Shown here in pieces: positions 35,833-44,810 of a stretch of 56,265 bases of DNA. The stretch spans positions 172,670 through 228,934 of the forward strand of contig NZRO01000025.1 in NCBI GenBank assembly GCA_002696275.1, written 5' to 3'. The position numbers and the translations under genes were made by a program. Numbering within the stretch: position 1 is the first letter of the stretch; every line of letters starts with the position of its first letter. The DNA comes from Flavobacteriales bacterium (lineage in GTDB: Bacteria > Bacteroidota > Bacteroidia > Flavobacteriales > BACL11). The notes under the pieces were generated by a model. The model was not told the origin of the DNA. It worked only from the letters and a program-made list of their open reading frames with translations, and ran no database searches.

Positions 35833-36156
35833 TTAAAGCATTCCTAATTCTAACTTTGCCTCTTCACTCATCATCTCTTTTGTCCAAACAGGCTCAAATA
35901 CTATTTCCACAGACACATCTTTTACTGCAGGCACGACCTTAACCTTTTCCTCAACCTCTACCGGAAGTGTTTCAGCGACAGGACAATTTGGAGAGGTTAG
36001 GGTCATCGTAATCTTCACATCACAATCTTCACTCACATGTACATCGTAAATTAACCCTAAAGCATAAATATTTACCGGGATTTCAGGGTCATAAATCTCG
36101 CATATAACTTCAACAACCTCTTCTCCAATCTTTTGTAGCTCTTTTTCTGTTTTCAT
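35833..36156 (-). CDS. sufT: SufT/MIP18-family Fe-S assembly protein
   Basis: A 107-residue DUF59/MIP18 protein, expected to aid maturation of Fe-S proteins. The family segments are EIYDPEIPVNIYALGLIYDV and MTLTSPNCPVAETLP with the conserved Cys; the end FEPVWTKEMMSEEAKLELGM is typical of the Suf-linked type. It lies four bases downstream of sufE and one base before the DUF2480 gene. Confidence 0.92.
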   Translation of the reverse strand: MKTEKELQKIGEEVVEVICEIYDPEIPVNIYALGLIYDVHVSEDCDVKITMTLTSPNCPVAETLPVEVEEKVKVVPAVKDVSVEIVFEPVWTKEMMSEEAKLELGML

Positions 36157-36160
36157 TATA

Positions 36161-36577
36161 TTATTTATCTATAGCTATCGCGTACAACTTCATTTGTTTA
36201 ATCATTGACAACAATCCATTCGCTCTTGTGGCGGAAAGTTGTTCTTTTAAACCGATTTTATTAATAAAATCCAAATCTGCATGAGCAATATCATTTGCGC
36301 TTTGTCCAGACAATACTCTAATTAATAATGCAACAATACCCTTTGTCATAATAGCGTCACTATCAGCAGAAAAGATGATATTACCACTATTTTCTTCAGC
36401 GTGTAACCAAACTCTACTTTGACATCCCTTTATTAGGTTTTCTTCAATCTTGTACTTTTCATCAATTGAAGGAAGCTCTTTGCCTAAATCAATTAGGTAC
36501 TCATACTTCTGCATCCAGTCCTCAAACATGTCGAAATCCTCCAATATTTCTTCTTGTATTTCCTTTATCGTTCGCAT
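36161..36577 (-). CDS. sufE: Cysteine desulfuration protein SufE
   Basis: Accepts persulfide sulfur from SufS and hands it to SufBCD. The 138 residues have the YKIEENLIKGCQSRVWLH loop with the acceptor Cys, and the IMTKGIVALLIRVLSGQSA region of the family. Two bases after sufS and just before sufT, all in the same leftward operon. Confidence 0.95.
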   Translation of the reverse strand: MRTIKEIQEEILEDFDMFEDWMQKYEYLIDLGKELPSIDEKYKIEENLIKGCQSRVWLHAEENSGNIIFSADSDAIMTKGIVALLIRVLSGQSANDIAHADLDFINKIGLKEQLSATRANGLLSMIKQMKLYAIAIDK

Positions 36578-36579
36578 TT

Positions 36580-37794
36580 TTAAGACAACATTTGTTTTAC
36601 TTTTCTAATAGACGCCATACAAACGTCAATTTCCTCTTTAGTATTGTAAATCGCTAAAGAAATCCTTGCGGTTCCGGGAATATTAAATCTTTCCATTATT
36701 GGTTGTGTACAGTGGTGACCTGTTCTTATGGCAACCCCCATTTTATCTAACAAAACACCAATATCATAGGGGTGAATTCCGTCTATATTAAAAGAAATAA
36801 TTCCAGATTTTTTTTCTGATGTGCCATATATCCTTACCCCCCCTATTTTTGATATTTCCTGAGTAGCATACTCCAAAAGATATTCTTCATGCTTGGTAAT
36901 TGTATTAAACCCTAAATCAGCAATAAACTCAATTGCAGACTTAAAAGCAATAACACCAGCAATATTAGGAGTTCCCGCTTCAAATTTATGTGGCAAACAA
37001 GCGTAGGTTGTTTTCTTAAAACTTACTTCTTTTATCATTTCTCCCCCTCCTTGATATGGTGGAATTTCATTCAATATATCCTCTTTTCCATATAACACCC
37101 CCACTCCAGTTGGCCCATACATTTTGTGGGCTGAAAAACAATACATATCCACATCCAAATCTTGCATATTAAGGGGTACATGTGAGGCCGCTTGGGCTCC
37201 ATCAATCAAAACTCTCGCTCCAACTTTGTGAGATTTTTCAATAAACTCCTTTATTGGGTTTATAGTGCCTAATGAATTAGAAATATGAGAAAGAGCTACA
37301 AGCTTTGTCTTTTTAGACAACAGACTTTCAAATTTACTAATCTCCAACTCTCCATTGTCTCTTAATGGAATAATTTTTAACACAGCTCCACTATATTCAC
37401 AACACATTTGCCAGGGAACAATATTAGAATGATGTTCTAACTCAGAAATAATTATTTCATCTCCCTTCTTTAGTAAGGAGCGAAAGCCATTTGCTACTAA
37501 ATTAATAGAGTCGGTAGTTCCCTTAGTAAAGATTATTTCATGATCGTATTTAGCTCCAATAAACTTTCTAATTACCCGTCTACTCTCTTCAAATTTATCA
37601 GTTGCTAAGCCACTTAGAAAATGAACTCCCCTATGAACATTTGAGTTTTCCTCTTTATAATAATTAGAAACGGTATCTATAACGGAGTGTAATTTTTGAG
37701 TAGAGGCTCCATTGTCAAAATACACTAAATCCCTTCCATTTACTTTTCGTTTAAGTATAGGAAATAGATCTCTTATTTTAGAGACATCAAACAT
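36580..37794 (-). CDS. sufS: Cysteine desulfurase SufS
   Basis: PLP enzyme that takes sulfur from cysteine for Fe-S cluster assembly. The 404 residues show YFDNGASTQKLHSV near the start, the PLP Lys in FSAHKMYGPTGVGVLYG, and the catalytic Cys in RTGHHCTQPIMERF, characteristic of the group II (SufS) type. The ATG shares one base with the sufD stop. sufE follows. Confidence 0.97.
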   Translation of the reverse strand: MFDVSKIRDLFPILKRKVNGRDLVYFDNGASTQKLHSVIDTVSNYYKEENSNVHRGVHFLSGLATDKFEESRRVIRKFIGAKYDHEIIFTKGTTDSINLVANGFRSLLKKGDEIIISELEHHSNIVPWQMCCEYSGAVLKIIPLRDNGELEISKFESLLSKKTKLVALSHISNSLGTINPIKEFIEKSHKVGARVLIDGAQAASHVPLNMQDLDVDMYCFSAHKMYGPTGVGVLYGKEDILNEIPPYQGGGEMIKEVSFKKTTYACLPHKFEAGTPNIAGVIAFKSAIEFIADLGFNTITKHEEYLLEYATQEISKIGGVRIYGTSEKKSGIISFNIDGIHPYDIGVLLDKMGVAIRTGHHCTQPIMERFNIPGTARISLAIYNTKEEIDVCMASIRKVKQMLS

Positions 37795-39014
37795 TACAGA
37801 GAAAAATCTAAATCAACACCTAGTTTATGTGCCAACAATCTTTGAGATAGATTTTTTAATTCAGGAATAGACAGGTTTTCAATAACTTCCGAAGCGAAAG
37901 CATAAGTTAGAACCGCTTTTGCTTCAGAGATTCCGACACCTCTGCTTCTCATATAGAAAAGAGCTTCATTATCAAGTTGACCTATCGTACATCCATGGCT
38001 ACATTTCACATCATCTGCGTAAATTTCTAGTTGAGGCTTGCTGTCAATTGTGGAGTTATCGCTTAACAGTAGATTATTGTTAGATTGAAAAGCGTCTATC
38101 TTTTGAGCGTCTTGTCTCACCATTATTTTACCATTAAAAACACCTTTTGACTTTCCTAGATAAATTCCCTTATACATTTCATTACTTCTACAATGAGCAG
38201 TTTTATGGTCTACAAAAGTATGGTTGTCCGCAAATTGATTTCCGTCTAATAGAGATATACCGTTCATATTGCTTTCACAATTTGTACCATTTTGTTCAAA
38301 ATTTAAATTGTTTCTAGTAAAATCCCCTCCAAATATTAAAGTATTTACCTCACAAACAGAGTCTTGTTTTTGAAAGATATTCATACAGTCTATTAGCGTA
38401 GAGTCTTTACAGTTGTTCTGAATTTTATTGTATTCAACTTTTGTATTCTTATTACAAGAAACATGTGTAAAATGGTTTACTAATGTAGAAGATTTACTTA
38501 AGTCTTGTATGTTTTCTATTATCTTTATTTCTGAATTTTCTCCAACAGTTATTCTGTTTCTGTATTGAGAAAAACTGTTTTTAGTTAAATTGAAGAATAG
38601 TATCTCTATAGGATTTTCAACTACAGTGTTTTTTTCAACCACAATAGTAAAACCACTTTTTGCAAGAGCTGAGTTTAGTTTTGAAATAACATCATTATTT
38701 CTGCAATCAAAATCAGAAAAACCAGAAATATGAACTCCCTTAATCTCGGGAGAGTAAACCAGATTACCATCTACAAACACAATCTTATCTTCAACGCCTA
38801 AACTATATTTGTTAATTACAGAATTTTCGATTTCTGTGTGTTCTAGCAATAGATTGTAATCAGATTTTACAACTTTTTTTAAAGATGTATATTTCCACTC
38901 CTCATCACTAGTGGTTGGGAACCCTTTTTTAATAAAAGAATCAAACATCACTCTTTTGTCTTTAGACAAATTTTGATGTTGAGCATATTTTTCTAAATTA
39001 TCAATTAACCCCAC
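37794..39014 (-). CDS. sufD: Fe-S scaffold subunit SufD
   Basis: Partner of SufB in the SufBC2D scaffold, 406 residues. It begins GLIDNLEKYAQHQ from a GTG codon, has DEEWKYTSLKKV, then the beta-helix with KSKGVFNGKIMVRQDAQKID and the C-terminal CSHGCTIGQLDNEALFYMRS with the conserved His and Cys. No ATG start is available at the right position, so GTG is used. Seven bases after sufC and sharing one base with sufS. Confidence 0.95.
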   Translation of the reverse strand: MGLIDNLEKYAQHQNLSKDKRVMFDSFIKKGFPTTSDEEWKYTSLKKVVKSDYNLLLEHTEIENSVINKYSLGVEDKIVFVDGNLVYSPEIKGVHISGFSDFDCRNNDVISKLNSALAKSGFTIVVEKNTVVENPIEILFFNLTKNSFSQYRNRITVGENSEIKIIENIQDLSKSSTLVNHFTHVSCNKNTKVEYNKIQNNCKDSTLIDCMNIFQKQDSVCEVNTLIFGGDFTRNNLNFEQNGTNCESNMNGISLLDGNQFADNHTFVDHKTAHCRSNEMYKGIYLGKSKGVFNGKIMVRQDAQKIDAFQSNNNLLLSDNSTIDSKPQLEIYADDVKCSHGCTIGQLDNEALFYMRSRGVGISEAKAVLTYAFASEVIENLSIPELKNLSQRLLAHKLGVDLDFSL

Positions 39015-39021
39015 TCTTTTA

Positions 39022-39765
39022 TTAATTTTTTGTTATCCAATCGTAGCCCCTTTTTTCTAGCTCAAGCGCTAATTCTTTACCTCCAGACTTTATAATTCTA
39101 CCTTCATGTAACACATGAACAAAATCAGGAACAATATGCTCTAATAATCTTTGGTAGTGGGTAATCACAATTGTAGCGTTGTCTTTTGTTCTCAATTTAT
39201 TTACACCATTTGCAACAATTCTCAAAGCATCAATATCTAGTCCGGAGTCTGTTTCATCTAAAATAGACAATTTGGGCTCTAGCATAGCCATCTGAAAAAT
39301 TTCATTTCTTTTTTTCTCCCCACCAGAAAAACCCTCATTCATATTTCTGGATAAATAACCCTTTTTGATACTTAATAATTCCATTTTTTCACGCATCATT
39401 TTTAATAAATCTTTCGCAGGTAGAGGATCTAGGCCTAAAGCTTTTCTTTTTTCTGCAAGTGAGGTTTTTATAAAATTAGACACGGAAATTCCTGGAATTT
39501 CGACAGGGTACTGAAAAGAAAGGAACACTCCTTTGTGGGCTCTTTCTTCAGGATCTAGATCCATTAGATCTTCTCCTAAAAAATCAACAGAGCCATCTTC
39601 TACCTCATAATCTTCTTTGCCAGCAATAACAGCTGATAATGTACTTTTTCCTGAACCATTAGGCCCCATAATAGCGTGTACCTCTCCAGCCTTAACCTCT
39701 AGATTTATCCCTTTAAGGATTTGAACTTCTTCTATTCCCGCTTTTAGGTTTTTTATTTTTAACAT
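39022..39765 (-). CDS. sufC: Fe-S assembly ATPase SufC
   Basis: ABC-type ATPase of the SufBC2D complex, 247 residues. Walker A is GPNGSGKSTLSAVI (residues about 34-47), the ABC signature FSGGEKKRNEI and Walker B LSILDETDSGLDIDAL. The DETDSGLD form with Asp after Glu is the SufC type rather than a transporter. It lies 11 bases after sufB. Confidence 0.97.
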   Translation of the reverse strand: MLKIKNLKAGIEEVQILKGINLEVKAGEVHAIMGPNGSGKSTLSAVIAGKEDYEVEDGSVDFLGEDLMDLDPEERAHKGVFLSFQYPVEIPGISVSNFIKTSLAEKRKALGLDPLPAKDLLKMMREKMELLSIKKGYLSRNMNEGFSGGEKKRNEIFQMAMLEPKLSILDETDSGLDIDALRIVANGVNKLRTKDNATIVITHYQRLLEHIVPDFVHVLHEGRIIKSGGKELALELEKRGYDWITKN

Positions 39766-39776
39766 TTTTTATATTT

Positions 39777-41234
39777 TTATCCTACAGAGCCTTCAAGGCT
39801 TATTTCTAATAATTTTTGAGCTTCTACCGCAAACTCCATTGGTAGTTGATTTAATACATCTTTACAGTATCCATTGACGATTAATGCAATAGCTTCTTCT
39901 GTTCCAATTCCTCTTTGATTACAATAAAATATTTGATCTTCTCCAATTTTTGATGTAGTTGCTTCATGTTCTACTTGTGAAGAGTTGTTCTTCACTTCAA
40001 TGTAAGGAAATGTATGTGATCCACATTTGTCACCCATCAGGAGAGAATCACATTGCGAAAAATTTCTAGAGTTTGTAGCGCCTTTCGCAATTCTAACTAG
40101 CCCTCTATAGTTTCCATCAGAATACCCTGCAGAAATACCTTTGGCGATGATTGTGCTCTTTGTGTTTTTACCAAGATGAACCATCTTTGTCCCAGTATCC
40201 GCTTGTTGCTTATTGTTAGTTACTGCAACCGAAAAGAACTCTCCAATTGAGTTGTCCCCCTTTAAAATACAAGAAGGGTATTTCCAGGTAACAGCAGAGC
40301 CCGTTTCTACTTGTGTCCAAGAAATTTTAGCATTTTTATGACAAATTCCTCTCTTTGTTACAAAATTAAATACTCCGCCATTTCCATCTTTATCACCTGG
40401 ATACCAGTTTTGAACAGTAGAATATTTTATGTCCGCACTATCTAGCGCAATTAGTTCAACTACCGCAGCGTGTAATTGGTTTTCATCTCTCATTGGGGCG
40501 GTACACCCCTCCAAATAACTTACTTGAGACCCCTCATCTGCTATTAATAGTGTTCTTTCGAATTGTCCGGTCCCCGCTTCATTAATCCTAAAATAAGTAG
40601 AAAGCTCCATTGGACACTGTACTCCTTTAGGAATGTAGCAAAAAGATCCGTCAGAAAAAACCGCAGAATTTAAAGCGGAAAAGAAATTATCTCTAACTGG
40701 GACAACTGTTCCCAAATATTTTTTAACCAGTTCAGGATGCTCTTGTATTGCTTCTGAAATAGAACAGAAAATAATTCCTTTTTCAGCAAGTGTTTCTTTG
40801 AAAGATGTAGCTACCGATACAGAATCCATAACAATATCCACCGCTACATTGGCAAGCCTTTTTTGTTCTTCAAGCGATATTCCTAGTTTATCAAACGTTC
40901 TCTTCATTTCAGGATCTAGGTCATCTAAACTATCTAAAACAGGTTTTTGTTTTGGAGCAGAGTAATAAATGACATCTTGGTAATTTGGTTTTTTATAAGA
41001 GACATTTGCCCAGTTAGGTTCTTCCATCTCTAACCAAGCTTTGTACGCATTTAATCTATATTCTAACATCCATTCTGGTTCGTTCTTTTTTGCAGAAATT
41101 GTACGAACAACCTCTTCTGACAATCCTTTTGGAATAGTGTCCGACTCAATGTCAGTTGTAAAACCATATTTATATTCAGAGGAAGTAACTTCCTCTAATA
41201 ATTCGTCTTCTGATTGTTTCTTTATGTCGCTCAT
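39777..41234 (-). CDS. sufB: Fe-S scaffold subunit SufB
   Basis: Main scaffold on which the cluster is built, 485 residues from [14 protein letters not shown]. Family segments are [19 protein letters not shown], the [20 protein letters not shown] region with the active Cys, and the C-terminal [20 protein letters not shown]. The open frame reaches 12 codons further up, but the Met before SDIKK is the normal start. The 11-base gap to sufA indicates cotranscription. Confidence 0.96.
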   Translation of the reverse strand: MSDIKKQSEDELLEEVTSSEYKYGFTTDIESDTIPKGLSEEVVRTISAKKNEPEWMLEYRLNAYKAWLEMEEPNWANVSYKKPNYQDVIYYSAPKQKPVLDSLDDLDPEMKRTFDKLGISLEEQKRLANVAVDIVMDSVSVATSFKETLAEKGIIFCSISEAIQEHPELVKKYLGTVVPVRDNFFSALNSAVFSDGSFCYIPKGVQCPMELSTYFRINEAGTGQFERTLLIADEGSQVSYLEGCTAPMRDENQLHAAVVELIALDSADIKYSTVQNWYPGDKDGNGGVFNFVTKRGICHKNAKISWTQVETGSAVTWKYPSCILKGDNSIGEFFSVAVTNNKQQADTGTKMVHLGKNTKSTIIAKGISAGYSDGNYRGLVRIAKGATNSRNFSQCDSLLMGDKCGSHTFPYIEVKNNSSQVEHEATTSKIGEDQIFYCNQRGIGTEEAIALIVNGYCKDVLNQLPMEFAVEAQKLLEISLEGSVG

Positions 41235-41245
41235 TTTAATATATA

Positions 41246-41569
41246 TTAAAGAGAAAAACTTTCTCCACAACCACAGGTTCTACTTGCATTTGGGTTATTA
41301 AACACAAATCCTTTTCCGTTTAATCCGTCAGAAAACTCTAAAGTAGTCCCAACCAAATACAAGAAACTTTTTTTATTTACCAAAAGTTTTATGCTGTTGT
41401 CTTCAATTAATTCATCATCATCTTGTTTGATGTTGTCAAAATCTAGTTTATAACTTAATCCAGAACACCCCCCACTTTCTACTCCAACCCTAACATAAGA
41501 ATTGTTTTCACTGTCTTTTTCTAGAAGTTGAAATAATCTATCTCTAGCTGAATCACTAATCTTAATCAT
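41246..41569 (-). CDS. sufA: A-type Fe-S carrier protein SufA/IscA
   Basis: Delivers clusters or iron to target proteins, 107 residues. The three ligand Cys are present: [12 protein letters not shown] and the C-terminal RTCGCGES. From [16 protein letters not shown] it matches the family length; the open frame continues about 56 codons upstream, but through the thiL promoter and start. First gene of the nine-gene Suf operon, with its own promoter. Confidence 0.95.
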   Translation of the reverse strand: MIKISDSARDRLFQLLEKDSENNSYVRVGVESGGCSGLSYKLDFDNIKQDDDELIEDNSIKLLVNKKSFLYLVGTTLEFSDGLNGKGFVFNNPNASRTCGCGESFSL

Positions 41570-41595
41570 TATAAAATTGTTTATTATAGTTTTTG

Positions 41596-41603
41596 CAAAG
41601 ATA
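41596..41603 (-). promoter_or_regulatory. Suf operon -7 box TATCTTTG
   Basis: Exact TAnnTTTG match on the minus strand, 26 bases before the sufA ATG. TTA lies 20 bases further upstream in place of TTG. Back to back with the identical thiL box on the other strand. Confidence 0.55.
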
Positions 41604-41643
41604 CAAAACAAATTTTTTACAATTAACACTAAATTAGAATATA

Positions 41644-41651
41644 TATCTTTG
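41644..41651 (+). promoter_or_regulatory. thiL -7 box TATCTTTG, four bases before the ATG
   Basis: Exact TAnnTTTG match ending four bases upstream of the thiL ATG. The upstream element is weak. Transcription would begin at or next to the start codon. Confidence 0.55.
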
Positions 41652-41655
41652 CAGT

Positions 41656-42714
41656 ATGAGCATATTTGAAGACAAAAAAACAAAAAACACACCAGTTTCA
41701 GAACTTGGTGAGTTTGGTTTAATTGATTATTTAACAAAACCTTTTAAAAATAATAATAAAAATACGATTAAAGGCGTAGGAGATGACGCCGCGGTTATTG
41801 AACTATCTAAAGACCAATATCGTTTATTAAGTACAGACATGCTTGTCGAGGGAGTACATTTTGATTTATCTTACACGCCCTTAAAGCATTTAGGTTATAA
41901 AGCGGTTTCTGTTAATGTATCAGATATTTGCGCTATGAATGGTAAAGCGTCACAGATAACGTTTAGTATTGCTGTTTCAAACAGATTCTCTATTGAAGCA
42001 CTTGAAGAATTGTACTCAGGTATTAAACTAGCCTGTGAAAATTATAAAATAGATTTAGTTGGAGGCGACACAACCTCTTCTACAAGTGGACTAGTAATTT
42101 CTGTGTCGGTTCTTGGAGAAGTTGAAAAACAGAAAATATCTTACAGAAACGGAGCTAAGATAAATGATTTAGTTGTGGTTACAGGTGACCTTGGAGCTGC
42201 GTATCTTGGGTTACAAATTTTGAAAAGAGAGAAAGAAATATTCTTATCAAACCCTGGGGTTCAACCGGACTTACACGGAAATGACTATGCTTTACAAAGA
42301 CAATTAAAAACAGAAGCTAGATCTAATTTTGTAAAAGTTTTAGACGATTTAAACATTGTGCCAACTTCTATGATTGACATATCAGATGGATTAACCTCTG
42401 AAATATTACACCTGTCTAAGCATTCAGATGTTGGAATTACAATTTACGAAGATAAATTACCAATCGATTATACGACGATGAATTTAGCAAAAGATTTAAA
42501 TCTTAATCCAATTTTTTGCGCTCTAAACGGTGGAGAGGATTATGAGTTATTGTTTACCATATCTCAATCTCATTATGAAAAATTAAAGAAAGATGTCGAT
42601 TTTACTATAATTGGACATGTAACCGACAAGAAAGAAGGAAATAATTTTATAACAAAAGATTCGACCTCACACCCAATAACCGCACAGGGTTGGGATCCGT
42701 TAATTAGTTCATAA
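41656..42714 (+). CDS. thiL: Thiamine-monophosphate kinase
   Basis: Phosphorylates thiamine monophosphate to the cofactor form. The 352 residues have the PurM-like fold motifs GVGDDAAVIEL (ATP-binding loop), LLSTDMLVEGVHFDL (metal Asp), LVGGDTTSS, TGDLGAAYLG and SMIDISDGLTSEI. The start SIFEDKKTKNTPVSELGEFG fits homologues. It is divergent from the Suf operon and overlaps the convergent pepP gene by 11 bases at its end. Confidence 0.95.
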   Translation: MSIFEDKKTKNTPVSELGEFGLIDYLTKPFKNNNKNTIKGVGDDAAVIELSKDQYRLLSTDMLVEGVHFDLSYTPLKHLGYKAVSVNVSDICAMNGKASQITFSIAVSNRFSIEALEELYSGIKLACENYKIDLVGGDTTSSTSGLVISVSVLGEVEKQKISYRNGAKINDLVVVTGDLGAAYLGLQILKREKEIFLSNPGVQPDLHGNDYALQRQLKTEARSNFVKVLDDLNIVPTSMIDISDGLTSEILHLSKHSDVGITIYEDKLPIDYTTMNLAKDLNLNPIFCALNGGEDYELLFTISQSHYEKLKKDVDFTIIGHVTDKKEGNNFITKDSTSHPITAQGWDPLISS

Positions 42715-43978
42715 GATCTTCTATTTCTTCTATTTCTATAGGAATGTTTTTCATTAAGTCTTCAGGTCCTCCTGCGGCAACTAAAATGTCATTTTCTAAT
42801 CTAATTCCCAATTCTTCTTCCAAAATATAAATTCCTGGCTCACAAGTGAAGACCATACCTTCTTTCATTGGCCAGTCAAAACTTCCAACATCATGTACAT
42901 CTAATCCTAAATAATGAGAAGTTCCGTGCATAAAATATTTTCTATATAGAGGTTTTTTAGGGTTTTGTTTTTGAACATCGTGTTTGTCTAGAAGACCAAG
43001 CTTAATTAGCTCGGACTCCATAATTCTGCCTATTTCAGAGTTATACTCTTTAAACACAGTACCAGGCCTTAACATCTTTGTGGCTTCTTTCATCACATAC
43101 AAAACAGAATTATAGACATCTTTTTGTCTTGATGAAAACCTTCCATTTACGGGAACAGTTCTCGTTAAATCAGAAGCGTAATTTGCATATTCCGCTCCAA
43201 AATCCATAAGAAGAATATCCCCATCTTTACACTCTTTATTATTATCAATATAATGAAGGACACAAGAGTCTCTACCAGAACCAATGATAGGTTGATACGC
43301 AAACCCATTAGATCTATTTCTTAAAAACTCATGCATTAATTCCGCCTCAATTTCATACTCCATGACTCCAGGTCTAATAAAAGGAAGAATTCTTCTTACT
43401 CCTTTTTCTGTAATATCACAAGCGTTTTGTATCAGAGAAATTTCAATTTCAGACTTTATAGATCTTAATTCATGCATAATTGGCGCCACCTCTAAAACTT
43501 CTTTATTGTATTTTTCAGCAAACTCCTTCCTGAATCGATCATCTCTTGTTTCCACGATAGACGCCGCCCGACTATGAATATTGTTATTTAAATAAACACC
43601 ATCACAATTACTGATTAATTCTTTTAGTTTCTCTTCCATTTCACTCAGCCAATAAACAGTGGAAATTCCAGAAACATTTAAAGCCTCTTCTTTAGAAAGT
43701 TTAGCTCCCTCCCATATTGCAATAAGCTCATTAGTTTCCTTTAAAAACAAAATTTCTTTTTCGTCATTATCAGGATATATAACTAAAACACTTTCCTCTT
43801 GGTCTACCCCAGACAACCAAAACAAGTCATTGTTCTGACGGAAAGGCATAGTACCATCCGCATTAGTAGGCATGATATCGTTAGAATTAATAATAGCTAA
43901 TGTGTTTTTTGCTAATTTATTTTTTAATTTTTTTCTGTTTCTTATAAATAAATTGTTGTCAATTTTTAAGTATTTCAT
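42704..43978 (-). CDS. pepP: Aminopeptidase P family (M24) Xaa-Pro peptidase
   Basis: Two-metal peptidase removing residues ahead of proline, 424 residues, cytoplasmic. The N-terminal AMP_N domain (residues 1-130) precedes the pita-bread domain with metal ligands in DFGAEYANYASDLTRTV (two Asp), HGTSHYLGLDVHDVG (His), FTCEPGIYI (Glu) and IRLENDILV (Glu). Monocistronic; its 3' end overlaps thiL. Confidence 0.94.
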   Translation of the reverse strand: MKYLKIDNNLFIRNRKKLKNKLAKNTLAIINSNDIMPTNADGTMPFRQNNDLFWLSGVDQEESVLVIYPDNDEKEILFLKETNELIAIWEGAKLSKEEALNVSGISTVYWLSEMEEKLKELISNCDGVYLNNNIHSRAASIVETRDDRFRKEFAEKYNKEVLEVAPIMHELRSIKSEIEISLIQNACDITEKGVRRILPFIRPGVMEYEIEAELMHEFLRNRSNGFAYQPIIGSGRDSCVLHYIDNNKECKDGDILLMDFGAEYANYASDLTRTVPVNGRFSSRQKDVYNSVLYVMKEATKMLRPGTVFKEYNSEIGRIMESELIKLGLLDKHDVQKQNPKKPLYRKYFMHGTSHYLGLDVHDVGSFDWPMKEGMVFTCEPGIYILEEELGIRLENDILVAAGGPEDLMKNIPIEIEEIEDLMN

Positions 43979-43999
43979 CTAAAATTTTGTTTAATTTTT

Positions 44000-44007
44000 C
44001 AAAAGTA
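44000..44007 (-). promoter_or_regulatory. pepP -7 box TACTTTTG
   Basis: Exact TAnnTTTG match on the minus strand, 21 bases upstream of the pepP ATG, with TTC in place of TTG 20 bases further up. Confidence 0.45.
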
Positions 44008-44053
44008 GTAAAAAACTTTACTTATTTGAAATCATTCTGAATTAGAATTTTTA

Positions 44054-44084
44054 TTGTTTATTAGATTTAGTAGCACTAAATTTG
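44054..44084 (+). promoter_or_regulatory. sdhCAB promoter, TTG-N20-TAAATTTG
   Basis: TTG at 44054-44056, 20 bases, TAAATTTG at 44077-44084: a full consensus match. It overlaps an upstream TTG that could be read as a start, showing that the real sdhC start is the ATG at 44115, about 30 bases downstream. Confidence 0.7.
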
Positions 44085-44114
44085 CAGAATAATAATTTAA
44101 TTGAATTTAAAATA

Positions 44115-44795
44115 ATGAGTAAAGGAATGTCTACTTCTTCAATTGGGAGAAAATTATTAATGGCACTATCAGGGTTTTTCCTGATGGTTTTTTTATTACA
44201 ACATTTAGTAATAAATATGTTCTCTGTATTAAGTGCAGAATTGTTTAATGAGGTCTCTCATTTTATGGGAACAAATGGAGTGGTACAATTTGTTTTACAA
44301 CCGATCTTATTATTTGGGGTTTTATTCCACTTGGGGATGGGAATCTATCTAGATATAAAAAACAGGGCTGCTAGACCTATAAAATACGCAATGGACAAAC
44401 CATCAGAAAACTCTAATTGGATGAGTAGAAACATGGTGATAACGGGATTAACGATCATGTTGTTTTTAGGGCTTCACTTTTATGATTTTTGGATTCCTGA
44501 AATTAACACCAAATTTATCGAAGGAGATTGGACAGGATTACATCATGGGGAATTTAGATATTATGATGAGTTACAGATGAAGTTTTTAGATTTAACAAGG
44601 GTAATTATTTATTGTGTTTCTTTTGTGTTTTTATCCCTACATTTGTTACATGGATTTCAATCATCGTTTCAATCAGCAGGATTCAATCATAATAAATATA
44701 CACCAACAATTAAAAAACTTGGAAATTTATATGCTATAATTATTCCTGCGGGATTTGTGTTTATCGCTTTATTCCATTACTTTGTTCAGTTATAA
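44115..44795 (+). CDS. sdhC: Succinate dehydrogenase cytochrome b subunit
   Basis: Single membrane anchor with heme b (b558 family) that passes electrons from succinate to quinone. The protein has 226 residues from MSKGMSTSSIGRK, with five membrane segments: LMALSGFFLMVFLLQHL, VQFVLQPILLFGVLFHLG, NMVITGLTIMLFLGLHF, VIIYCVSFVFLSLHLLHG and LYAIIIPAGFVFIALFHY. Heme-ligand His residues lie in LLQHL, LFHLG, LGLHF and LHLLHG. First gene of sdhCAB. Confidence 0.94.
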   Translation: MSKGMSTSSIGRKLLMALSGFFLMVFLLQHLVINMFSVLSAELFNEVSHFMGTNGVVQFVLQPILLFGVLFHLGMGIYLDIKNRAARPIKYAMDKPSENSNWMSRNMVITGLTIMLFLGLHFYDFWIPEINTKFIEGDWTGLHHGEFRYYDELQMKFLDLTRVIIYCVSFVFLSLHLLHGFQSSFQSAGFNHNKYTPTIKKLGNLYAIIIPAGFVFIALFHYFVQL

Positions 44796-44810
44796 AATTA
44801 ATAATTAACT

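Noticed and set aside
41570-41655. A TPP riboswitch ahead of thiL
   Set aside because: The promoter box is four bases from the ATG, leaving no leader, and no THI-box sequence is present.
44082-44114. sdhC starting at TTG 44082
   Set aside because: That codon lies within the TAAATTTG promoter box; the ATG at 44115 is downstream of it.
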